Both the position numbers and the translations under genes were made by a program. A stretch of 64,000 nucleotides of DNA, taken from the NCBI RefSeq assembly GCF_900115295.1, contig NZ_FOVZ01000001.1:1116001-1180000 (forward strand). Reading direction: 5' to 3'. The DNA is from Sphingomonas sp. OK281. Lineage in GTDB: Bacteria > Pseudomonadota > Alphaproteobacteria > Sphingomonadales > Sphingomonadaceae. Shown piece after piece: positions 6,793 through 14,144 of the stretch. How positions within the stretch are numbered: the stretch's first letter is position 1; each line of letters begins with the position of its first letter. The notes under the pieces are model-generated. The model was not told where the DNA came from. It saw only the letters and a program-made list of their open reading frames with translations, and searched no databases.

Positions 6793-9393
6793 TCAAAACA
6801 GCTTGCGAAGCGAAAGCACGACGGCGCGTCCGACCGGATCGAGCAAATCCGGCTGGTACCGGTAAGGAACGAGGCCGGTCGCGTCGCGCACCCTTTGGCG
6901 CGCCCCGGTTACGTTGGCGATTTCTATCTTAAGGCCGAGATGCCGGGTCCAGTCCCGGCGGGGCAGGAAATGGTGGATGCTCAGCGAGCCGGTGAGGTTG
7001 ATCTTGCATAGCGGTGCGAATGTGAGTGTCGATGCGGCGACACTTCCCCGGACGGTTGCTCCGCCGGTGCAGTAGAAGTCGAATGTGCCGCCATTGCCCA
7101 GATAGCTCAGCCCCCCATAGCCATAGCCGGCAAGTCGCTGCGCGGTGCCACCCGACAACGTATCGCCGTCCAGCAGATCCAGCGTCGGTGCGCCCGGCCT
7201 GAGCTCGAGCCGGTCGGCGAAGCGGACCGTGGGGCCGATGCCGCCATAGAAGGTCGGGCGATCGGGCGGGCGTCCGTCCGGTGTCGTCGGTGGCTTGGCG
7301 CGCCCGATCTGCCCGCTGGCGGCAAGCGTGATGTTCAGCGTCCGTTGCCGCTCCCGGAAGACATTGATTGGGCGGAATGCCACCGACGCCAGCGCGCCGG
7401 TGCCGTCGCGCACGAACAGTTCGGGCAGCGCTGCCTGCGCGGCCGGGGTGATCGCGAAGATGGTCTGAATGCCGTCGCGTATGTCAGTTGCCTCGTACGT
7501 GGCGCCGATACGCAGCTCGCTCTTGGCGAAGGGCTTCACGGTCGCCCCGATCGACCGCGTCCGGCGACGCTCGGCCGACAGCGCGGGATTGCCTCCCAGA
7601 AACAGCGTGACCAGCGTCGAACGACCGGTCGCGAAATCGAACAGCGGAATCTGGGGCGCCGAGATCTGCGGTGCGGCGAGCTGGTCGAGCGTCGGCGCAA
7701 CCGCCGACCGCTTGAGTTGCGCCAGCAGCTGGAGACCCGCGAACGGCGCCCAGTTCGCGCCCAGCGTCGAGTCCGACAGGTTACCGAAACCGCCTACGTG
7801 ACGGACCGTGGCGGAGGCATTGGCCGACAGTTCGCCGACCCATGGCAGTACGTCCTCGCGCCGCGACGCGATCGGCAGGTCGAGCGCGACCGCCCCCTCG
7901 ACGCGGCTGCGATCGAAGGCGATCGCGGACGGGTTGGCACCGCGCGTCCTGCTGTCCGTGCCGATCTGCTCGCCTTCGAACGTGGCCGTCAGCGTGACGC
8001 GACCGGCCGGTAGGCGCAGCGGGCGGTTGGTCGCGACGAATTTGGTGCCGGCGCCGTAGGTTGATTGAACAGTGTGGTCGACCAGCCGCTTGGCGAGGAG
8101 CGCGGGATCGAGCGGCCGAAACGGGTCGGCACCTCCGGCGATCGCCGCATTGGCCGCCGTCATGTCGATCGCCTTGGCGACGATGCCGTTCCTGTGCTGC
8201 GTGTCGAGCGTGCCGGTCCAGTCCCATTGCCACCCCCGCCATGCGCCACGCACCACGCTGCCGGCGTGCAGCGTGGTGATATCGGTGCGCTGGCTGAGTG
8301 GTGGCGCCTCGACGAGGTAGCGCTGGAGCAGAAAATCGCGGCCGAACGGCGAATACGGGTTGTCGCCGGAAATAAGCAAGGTCGTGCTCGCGGGCCCGAA
8401 CACGGTTCGCTCGCGACTATGGTCCGCGGTCAGCGTCAACGAACCCGACAGCCTCCGTCCGATCCGGTTGGCGATCACCGCCTCGCCGTGGAAAGTATCG
8501 TTCGATGGCGCGAGGGTATGCAGCGGCGACAGGTCGAACAGCCGCGGCCGATTTGCGTCCGCCACGAAGCCGCCGAGTCCGACCATGCCAATGGGTAGAG
8601 GCCCGTTCGGCACAGGGACGATCGTCACGAACTGACCAGCCAGTGCCGACAAGGCGGGATCGATTTCGCCCCCGGCCAGCGTCCCTGTGACATTCCCGCG
8701 TGCATCGAACGGCACGTCCGGATCGGGCAGGACGCGACGCCGCGTCTGCAACAGCGCATCGGTATGTCGCGCGTCCAGCGACAACGTGAGACGGCCGTCT
8801 CCCCGCAGACGCGTGTAATCGACATGCGCGTTCGCGTTGCCGGCACCACCCCGTGTCGACGTCCCGGCGGCCTGCTTCAAGGATAGCTGGCGAAACCGGC
8901 GCTTGGTGATGAAGTTCACGATCCGCCGGGTCGGCGGATAGCCGTATTGCAGCGCGACCGGCTCCGGAAACACCTCGACCTTCTCGATCGCTTCCGGCGG
9001 CAGGTTACCGATCTCCTGGTATCCCGACACGCGTTGCGCATTGAGCAGGAAGATCGGCTCCTGCCCGTCGCCCGACTGCGTCACGCCGCGGATCGTCCGC
9101 AGCAGCTCGTCGATCGAGGTCGCCCCGGTGGCGCTTATCGCCCCTGCGTCGAGCGTCGCCAGCGGCTGGATCGCCGTATCCACCTGCCCTCGCCTGCCGA
9201 CAATCACGATATCCGGGCGGGAATTCGACGCATCGGGCTGGTCTTGTAATGGATCTGGATCGGCCTTGACCGGTACGCCCGACGGCATTCCGGACTGCGA
9301 TATTCCCGCCGCCGACCAAGACAACAAGCATGCTGCGAAAGTAATGCGAGGTGCCCATCGAGTATCCTGACGCATACTCTTGGGCGACTGCAT
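6793..9393 (-). CDS. TonB-dependent receptor
   Basis: Outer-membrane protein of 866 aa with an N-terminal signal sequence, a plug domain and a 22-strand-type barrel ending in a phenylalanine (K-L-F). The plug carries the G-A-T-S-I-D-E-L-L region and the pattern P-P-E-A-I-E-K-V-E-V-F-P-E-P-V-A. The second half has the alternating aromatic/polar pattern of barrel strands. D-I-V-I-V-G-R-R near residue 60 could be a TonB box. It imports an unidentified ligand with energy from TonB. No ligand-processing gene sits beside it: downstream is LprI, upstream the PadR pair 58 bp away on the same strand. Confidence 0.9.
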   Translation of the reverse strand: MQSPKSMRQDTRWAPRITFAACLLSWSAAGISQSGMPSGVPVKADPDPLQDQPDASNSRPDIVIVGRRGQVDTAIQPLATLDAGAISATGATSIDELLRTIRGVTQSGDGQEPIFLLNAQRVSGYQEIGNLPPEAIEKVEVFPEPVALQYGYPPTRRIVNFITKRRFRQLSLKQAAGTSTRGGAGNANAHVDYTRLRGDGRLTLSLDARHTDALLQTRRRVLPDPDVPFDARGNVTGTLAGGEIDPALSALAGQFVTIVPVPNGPLPIGMVGLGGFVADANRPRLFDLSPLHTLAPSNDTFHGEAVIANRIGRRLSGSLTLTADHSRERTVFGPASTTLLISGDNPYSPFGRDFLLQRYLVEAPPLSQRTDITTLHAGSVVRGAWRGWQWDWTGTLDTQHRNGIVAKAIDMTAANAAIAGGADPFRPLDPALLAKRLVDHTVQSTYGAGTKFVATNRPLRLPAGRVTLTATFEGEQIGTDSRTRGANPSAIAFDRSRVEGAVALDLPIASRREDVLPWVGELSANASATVRHVGGFGNLSDSTLGANWAPFAGLQLLAQLKRSAVAPTLDQLAAPQISAPQIPLFDFATGRSTLVTLFLGGNPALSAERRRTRSIGATVKPFAKSELRIGATYEATDIRDGIQTIFAITPAAQAALPELFVRDGTGALASVAFRPINVFRERQRTLNITLAASGQIGRAKPPTTPDGRPPDRPTFYGGIGPTVRFADRLELRPGAPTLDLLDGDTLSGGTAQRLAGYGYGGLSYLGNGGTFDFYCTGGATVRGSVAASTLTFAPLCKINLTGSLSIHHFLPRRDWTRHLGLKIEIANVTGARQRVRDATGLVPYRYQPDLLDPVGRAVVLSLRKLF

Positions 9394-9451
9394 GGGTTTG
9401 CTACCTTTTGCGGGCTAACAGGATCAACAGTGTCGAACGAACCGAGTATGG

Positions 9452-10099
9452 CTAGTCTTGAAGATGCGAGCTCGCGGTGTCCCGGTCCAGCCGCCAATGC
9501 CATTGCATCAGCATCAGGACCACGACGTGCTGGACCACGAAACCCAGAATTGGCAAAATCATGCGGGTTTCGTCGAAGCGGAGCAGCGCGATGAACATCA
9601 ACAGCGTCAGTGTCGCCGCCATCGTCAACCGCTCGACCGCTGCAACGCGGACCCAATTGCGATCGAGTATTGCCCACGCGATCAGAACGCTGGTGCCCGC
9701 CAGTAGTAATACTACCATCGACAGCGACGACGCGGCGGCCCGGTTGCCGTCGTCGAGAAGCGTCGTCGGCGCACCGTTTACGGCCAGAATACCGACGACA
9801 TTGTCCTGCGCGAAATCGAGATACGGAAAGCCGACGATCGCGCCGACGCCCAGCACCGACGCCAGCGGCAGGATCAGGCCGACCGCGAGCGCGTAGCTCG
9901 CCAGGGCAAAGCGTCCGTCCGGGTCGGCCAATCGCATGCGCCACGCTCCCAGCAGGCACCCGAACGCAAAGAACAACGGCCTGCCGTCGTCGATCGAAGC
10001 CTCGAATTCGCCCTGCATCGCAAGCCCCCATTCGCGATTACGATCACCCAGACCGGCGATCGCAAGCGCCATCACGCACCGGGAGAGCGTCGCGATCAT
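9452..10099 (-). CDS. PadR-partner integral membrane protein
   Basis: Protein of 215 aa with about five hydrophobic segments (around residues 42-56, 66-92, 122-145, 155-172 and 180-205) and the soluble motif D-R-N-R-E-W-G-L-A-M-Q-G-E-F-E-A near the N-terminus. Its ATG overlaps the stop of the PadR gene (ATGA), which fixes the start and shows translational coupling. Similar small membrane proteins with a W-x-x-A-M-x-x-E-x-E motif often follow PadR genes in sphingomonads. No biochemical function is known to me; it may be the regulated target in membrane stress or drug response. Confidence 0.78.
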   Translation of the reverse strand: MIATLSRCVMALAIAGLGDRNREWGLAMQGEFEASIDDGRPLFFAFGCLLGAWRMRLADPDGRFALASYALAVGLILPLASVLGVGAIVGFPYLDFAQDNVVGILAVNGAPTTLLDDGNRAAASSLSMVVLLLAGTSVLIAWAILDRNWVRVAAVERLTMAATLTLLMFIALLRFDETRMILPILGFVVQHVVVLMLMQWHWRLDRDTASSHLQD

Positions 10100-10398
10100 A
10101 TCCGGACCATTCCCGCGGAGCATCCGGAATGGCTCTCGGCAACGCTTCGCGCGAGTGAGATACCGGCGACCGTCAGCCGGTAGGCATGACGCGGAGGCCG
10201 CCCCGCCTGCACCGGTTCGCGCCATTCGGCGGCCAGCAATCCTTGCTCGGTCATGCGCAGGAGCAACGGGTAGAGCGTACCGGACGAGACGCCGGTCTCC
10301 TTCATGAGCTCATACCCGTGCCGCCAGTGTCCGGGACGGTCGGACATCGTCGCCAATAGCGCCAGCATCTGTTTCGAGGGTCGACGATCACGAGCCAT
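10096..10398 (-). CDS. PadR-family transcriptional regulator
   Basis: Protein of about 100 aa with the PadR winged-helix pattern: H-G-Y-E-L-M-K-E-T-G-V-S-S-G-T-L-Y-P-L-L-x-R-M, then a wing (A-G-R-P-P-R-H-A-Y-R-L-T). It lacks the long C-terminal helical domain of subfamily 1, so it is a PadR-s2-type minimal repressor, normally a dimer. Two ATGs are possible, at 10413 and 10398. I chose 10398 because the perfect inverted repeat at 10397-10415 overlaps the other. The downstream membrane gene overlaps it by 4 bp, so repression probably covers both. Confidence 0.85.
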   Translation of the reverse strand: MARDRRPSKQMLALLATMSDRPGHWRHGYELMKETGVSSGTLYPLLLRMTEQGLLAAEWREPVQAGRPPRHAYRLTVAGISLARSVAESHSGCSAGMVRI

Positions 10399-10415
10399 AT
10401 GTCTATCCAACATAT
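10397..10415. promoter_or_regulatory. Putative PadR operator
   Basis: Perfect inverted repeat ATATGT-N7-ACATAT covering the possible start codons of the PadR gene. PadR operators typically carry ATGT/ACAT half-sites with similar spacing. On the minus strand a TTGACT (10432-10427) lies 17 bp before the segment at 10409-10404, so the operator would overlap the core promoter, as expected for autorepression. Confidence 0.5.
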
Positions 10416-10600
10416 GTAGATTTAGCAGTCAAGCCGCTTGGCCGATGCGACGGGCGAACTTCGGTCGCCATCGGATTCACCGAATTAATCCGTTCGTTAC
10501 ATTCCGCGGTAGCGCCGGGCGGAGCGCAATCCTAAAGGTCGATCCGATACGGAACGATCGCGACCGGTTCTGAAACACGGGCGTTACAGGGGAGTTGGCA

Positions 10601-11959
10601 TTGGCGGTAATCGACAGGCGCGCGGCGTTGCTCGCGGGGGTGGCACTCGTGGCCGGCTGCACGAATGCGGGGCATCTCGCGACCGGCGGGCTTGGTAGCG
10701 CACAGCCGGCTTCGTCGTTCGTCACTGTCGCGGGCCACGGCTTCGAACGCAACGGCAAGCCGTATCGCTATGCCGGCGCGAACATCTGGTACGGTGCATG
10801 GCTCGGCGCGGAGACCGCATACGGCAACCGTGCCCGCCTCGGGCGCGAGCTCGACCGGCTGAAGGCGCTCGGCGTGCGCAACCTGCGCATCCTCGGCTCG
10901 GCCGAATTGTCGCCGCTCAAGAACTCGATCACGCCCGGCTTCCGCGACAAGAGCGCGACCTACAACGAGGATCTGCTCAAGGGCCTCGACTGGACGCTCG
11001 CCGAGCTGGCGAAGCGCGACATGACCGGCGTCATCTACCTGACCAACTTCTGGGAATGGTCGGGCGGGATGATGACGTATCTGTCGTGGGTCAACGGCGG
11101 CAGGTTCATCAACATGAACGACCCCGCGCACCCGTGGCCCGAGTTCGCCGACTGGAACGCGGCGTTCTACACCAACGGCCAGGCGCAGGCGATGTACCGC
11201 GACTATATCCGCGCCGTCGTCTCGCGCACCAACAGCGTGACGGGTGTGGCCTATGCCGCCGACCCGACGATCATGGCATGGCAGCTCGCGAACGAACCGC
11301 GTCCGGCGGGCGGCGACAAGGTCGCCGTTCCCAACCTGCCCGCCTTCTATCGGTGGATCGACGAGACCGCGCGCTACATCAAGACGCTCGATCCGAACCA
11401 TCTCGTCTCGACCGGCTCCGAAGGCCTGAAGGGCTCGATCGAGCGCGAGGACGTCGTGCTCGCCGCGCATCGCTCGACGTCGATCGACTATTTGACCACG
11501 CACATCTGGCCGAACAACTGGACGTGGATGGACGCGGGCGATCTCGCCGGCACCTACGACGCGGGCGCAGCCAAGGTCGCCGACTATATCGACGCGCATA
11601 TCCGGCTCGCGACCACGCTAGGCAAGCCGCTGGTGATCGAGGAGTTCGGCTACCCGCGCGACGGCAAGACCGCCTATGACCCGACCATCACGACGGTCTA
11701 CAAGGATCGCTTCTACCGCCAGATCTACGCCGCGATCGAAACCAATGCGAAGGCCGGCGGACCGCTCGCAGGCTCGAACTTCTGGGCGTGGAACGGCGAG
11801 GCGCGGACGCCGCATGCCGATCACCGGTTCCAGCGCGGCGACCTCAGCTACATGGGCGATCCGCCGCACGAACCGCAGGGCTGGTACGGCGTGTTCGACA
11901 GCGACACCGCGACGCAAGCGGTGATCCGCGCGCACGCATCGGCGATGGCAGCCCTGTGA
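10601..11959 (+). CDS. GH5 (subfamily 7-like) beta-mannanase, probable lipoprotein
   Basis: Glycoside hydrolase of 452 aa resembling GH5 endo-beta-1,4-mannanases and exo-mannanases. The acid/base glutamate is E232 in W-Q-L-A-N-E-P and the nucleophile is E348 in V-I-E-E-F-G. The N-terminus L-V-A-G-C (Cys20) is a lipobox, so the enzyme is probably anchored to a membrane, perhaps facing the outside. I chose a TTG start at 10601 because AGGGGAG lies 6 nt upstream; a TTG at 10595 would abut that site. It cuts the beta-mannan or glucomannan backbone. It heads a run with GH26, CE2, GH3 and GH9 genes; its stop shares one base with the GH26 start. Confidence 0.88.
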   Translation: MAVIDRRAALLAGVALVAGCTNAGHLATGGLGSAQPASSFVTVAGHGFERNGKPYRYAGANIWYGAWLGAETAYGNRARLGRELDRLKALGVRNLRILGSAELSPLKNSITPGFRDKSATYNEDLLKGLDWTLAELAKRDMTGVIYLTNFWEWSGGMMTYLSWVNGGRFINMNDPAHPWPEFADWNAAFYTNGQAQAMYRDYIRAVVSRTNSVTGVAYAADPTIMAWQLANEPRPAGGDKVAVPNLPAFYRWIDETARYIKTLDPNHLVSTGSEGLKGSIEREDVVLAAHRSTSIDYLTTHIWPNNWTWMDAGDLAGTYDAGAAKVADYIDAHIRLATTLGKPLVIEEFGYPRDGKTAYDPTITTVYKDRFYRQIYAAIETNAKAGGPLAGSNFWAWNGEARTPHADHRFQRGDLSYMGDPPHEPQGWYGVFDSDTATQAVIRAHASAMAAL

Positions 11960-12966
11960 TGCTCAGCCGACGCGAAACGCTGGGGATGACGGCCGCGCTG
12001 GGCCTGCTGCACGGCGTGCCCGCGCTGGCGGCGGTCCCGAACCATACGCTCAGTAACCCGAAGGCGTCACCGGCCGCACGAAAACTCTACGCATATCTGT
12101 GGAGCCAGTACGGTCGAAAGACGCTGACCGGCCAGCAGGAACAGGGTTCCGCCCAGCCGAACCCGAACGGCGAACTCGACTATCTTCAGCGCGTTACCGG
12201 CAAGCTGCCCGCGATCCTCGGCCTCGACTATATCGACCCGCGCGACAACGACGCGGTAAACGACCGGGCAACCGCCTGGGCGCGGTCCGGCGGTATCGTC
12301 ACGCTGTGCTGGCATTGGGGCGCCCCCGACATCGGCACCGGCTACGAGAACTCGAAGAAGGATATCGACGTCGCCGCCGCGCTCAAATCCGGCACGCCGC
12401 AGAACGTCGCGATGATGCGCGACATGACCGAGGTCGCGCGCCTGCTGAAGGTCCTGCAAGACCGCGGCGTCGCGGTGTTGTGGCGCCCTTTCCACGAATT
12501 CAGTGGCGACTGGTTCTGGTGGGGCAAGCACGGCCCCGACGCGTTCAAGGCGCTGTGGGCGCTGATGTACGACCAGTTCACACGCGTCCACGGCCTTAAC
12601 AACCTGATCTGGGTACTCGGCTGGGCCGGGCAGAACGTCGATCCCGCCTGGTATCCGGGCCGTGCGACGGTCGACGTCGCCGGCGCGGACATCTACGCGA
12701 ACGACCACGGCAACCTCGCGCCCATGTTCGCGCAGGTGAAGGCGATCGTCGCCGACACGCTGCCGATCTGCCTGCACGAGAACGGTCCGGTCCCCGATCC
12801 GGCGCTCCTCGGCCCTAACGCCGACTGGCTCTGGTTCATGACGTGGCACACGCGCTGGCTCACCGGCGCCGACCAGAACACGCCCGACCAGTTGCGCCGC
12901 GACTTCGCGTCGAAGCGCTACGTGACCAAGGATGAACTCCCCGCAGCGCTGAAGGTGAAGGCATGA
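11959..12966 (+). CDS. GH26 beta-mannanase
   Basis: Protein of 335 aa with an N-terminal export signal preceded by R-R (L-S-R-R-E-T-L-G-M), possibly Tat-type. The GH26 catalytic pair is clear: acid/base E180 in W-R-P-F-H-E-F-S-G-D-W-F-W-W and nucleophile E274 in C-L-H-E-N-G. W-H-W around residues 118-120 and G-Q-Q-E-Q after L-T are also typical of GH26 mannanases. The enzyme hydrolyses beta-1,4-mannosidic links in mannans. Start and stop both overlap neighbours (TGATG with GH5, ATGA with CE2), so expression is tightly coupled. With GH5 it gives two unrelated mannanase folds, often a membrane-bound and a soluble enzyme in one pathway. Confidence 0.9.
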   Translation: MLSRRETLGMTAALGLLHGVPALAAVPNHTLSNPKASPAARKLYAYLWSQYGRKTLTGQQEQGSAQPNPNGELDYLQRVTGKLPAILGLDYIDPRDNDAVNDRATAWARSGGIVTLCWHWGAPDIGTGYENSKKDIDVAAALKSGTPQNVAMMRDMTEVARLLKVLQDRGVAVLWRPFHEFSGDWFWWGKHGPDAFKALWALMYDQFTRVHGLNNLIWVLGWAGQNVDPAWYPGRATVDVAGADIYANDHGNLAPMFAQVKAIVADTLPICLHENGPVPDPALLGPNADWLWFMTWHTRWLTGADQNTPDQLRRDFASKRYVTKDELPAALKVKA

Positions 12967-14057
12967 AGACGATCCTGGGGCTGTTCGCCGCGACATTGCT
13001 GTCGACGTCGGCCATCGCCGCCCCGCCGACGGTGACCCCGACGACCGGGAAAGCCGGTGCCGTGCTCCCCACCCACGTCGGCGGTCGCGTCGCGCGGACC
13101 GCTGAAGGCTATACGCGCCAGTGGCCGGGCACGTATTTCGAGGCAGCGTTCCGCGGCCCGAGCGCACTTATGAAGATCGGCGCGGGCGACGTGATCCTCC
13201 GCGTTTCCGTCGATGGTGCCCCCGTCGCCAAACTCGTCAAGCCGAAGTCCGGTCTCTACCGCGTCGCCGGTCTCGCGAACGGCCGCCATACCATCCGCGT
13301 CGACGTCGCCAGCGAAAGTCAGGCCGCACCGACCGTCTTCGGCGGCTTCTACGCCGGCCCCGAAACACGCGCCCTGCCCGCCCCCGCCCGCACGCGCCAA
13401 ATCGAGTTCATCGGCGATTCCCACACCGTCGGCTACGGCAACATCTCGACCAAACGCGACTGCACGCAGGACGAAGTCTGGGCGACAACCGACGCTTCAC
13501 AAGCCATGCCCGCGCTGACCGCCCGCCGCTACGGCGCGGATTACCAGGTCAACGCGATCTCCGGCCGCGGCATCGTCCGCAATTACGACGGCATGGCTGC
13601 CGATACCGTGCCTGTGGCCTATCCCTTCACGCTGTTCGACAAGGCCACGCGCTACGCCGACCCGGCCTGGCGTCCCCGCCTGTTCGTCATCGCGCTAGGC
13701 ACCAACGACTTCACCACGCCGCTCCACCCCGGCGAACCGTGGAAGACGCGCGATGCGCTGCATGCCGATTACGAGCAGCACTATGTCGATTTCGTCAAAC
13801 GCCTGCGCGCACAAAATCCGCACGCGCATGTACTCCTGTGGGCAACCGACATGGCCGACGGCGAGATCGCATCCGAAGTCGGCAAGGTCGCCGCACGCCT
13901 AAAGGCCGAGGGTCAGCGAGACGTCGCTTTCGTGCCTGTCACCGGGCTTGCCTTCACCGGCTGCCACGCGCACCCTTCGACGGCTGACGATGCCCGGATC
14001 AGGACAGCGTTATCTACCTATATCGACGCGCATCCAGAGATCTGGACGCACAAATAA
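12963..14057 (+). CDS. CE2-family acetyl-polysaccharide esterase
   Basis: Protein of 364 aa with a cleavable signal peptide (ending S-A-I-A-A). An N-terminal beta-sandwich of about 140 residues precedes an SGNH hydrolase domain with G-D-S-H-T-V-G-Y-G (Ser153), G-T-N-D-F and C-H-A-H-P-S near residue 337. This two-domain layout is that of carbohydrate esterase family 2, whose members remove O-acetyl groups from xylan, glucomannan or mannan. Between two mannanases and a beta-glucosidase it most likely deacetylates glucomannan so the endo-enzymes can act. The ATG overlaps the GH26 stop. Confidence 0.85.
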   Translation: MKTILGLFAATLLSTSAIAAPPTVTPTTGKAGAVLPTHVGGRVARTAEGYTRQWPGTYFEAAFRGPSALMKIGAGDVILRVSVDGAPVAKLVKPKSGLYRVAGLANGRHTIRVDVASESQAAPTVFGGFYAGPETRALPAPARTRQIEFIGDSHTVGYGNISTKRDCTQDEVWATTDASQAMPALTARRYGADYQVNAISGRGIVRNYDGMAADTVPVAYPFTLFDKATRYADPAWRPRLFVIALGTNDFTTPLHPGEPWKTRDALHADYEQHYVDFVKRLRAQNPHAHVLLWATDMADGEIASEVGKVAARLKAEGQRDVAFVPVTGLAFTGCHAHPSTADDARIRTALSTYIDAHPEIWTHK

Positions 14058-14058
14058 C

Positions 14059-14069
14059 CAAATGATTTG
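14059..14069. promoter_or_regulatory. CAAAT-N-ATTTG palindrome in GH3 upstream gap
   Basis: Perfect 11-bp inverted repeat just after the CE2 stop, in the 87-bp gap before the GH3 gene. The same core recurs at 27684-27694 in front of the GH2 gene. It may be an operator of the glycan regulon. As a hairpin its stem is only 4 bp and no T-run follows, so a terminator is unlikely here. Confidence 0.35.
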
Positions 14070-14144
14070 CATATTGTTGCCGGCACCCGGTAGCAGAGGG
14101 GCAAAGGTACGGATCACGATCGCGTACCGACCGGGGAGAGTATG

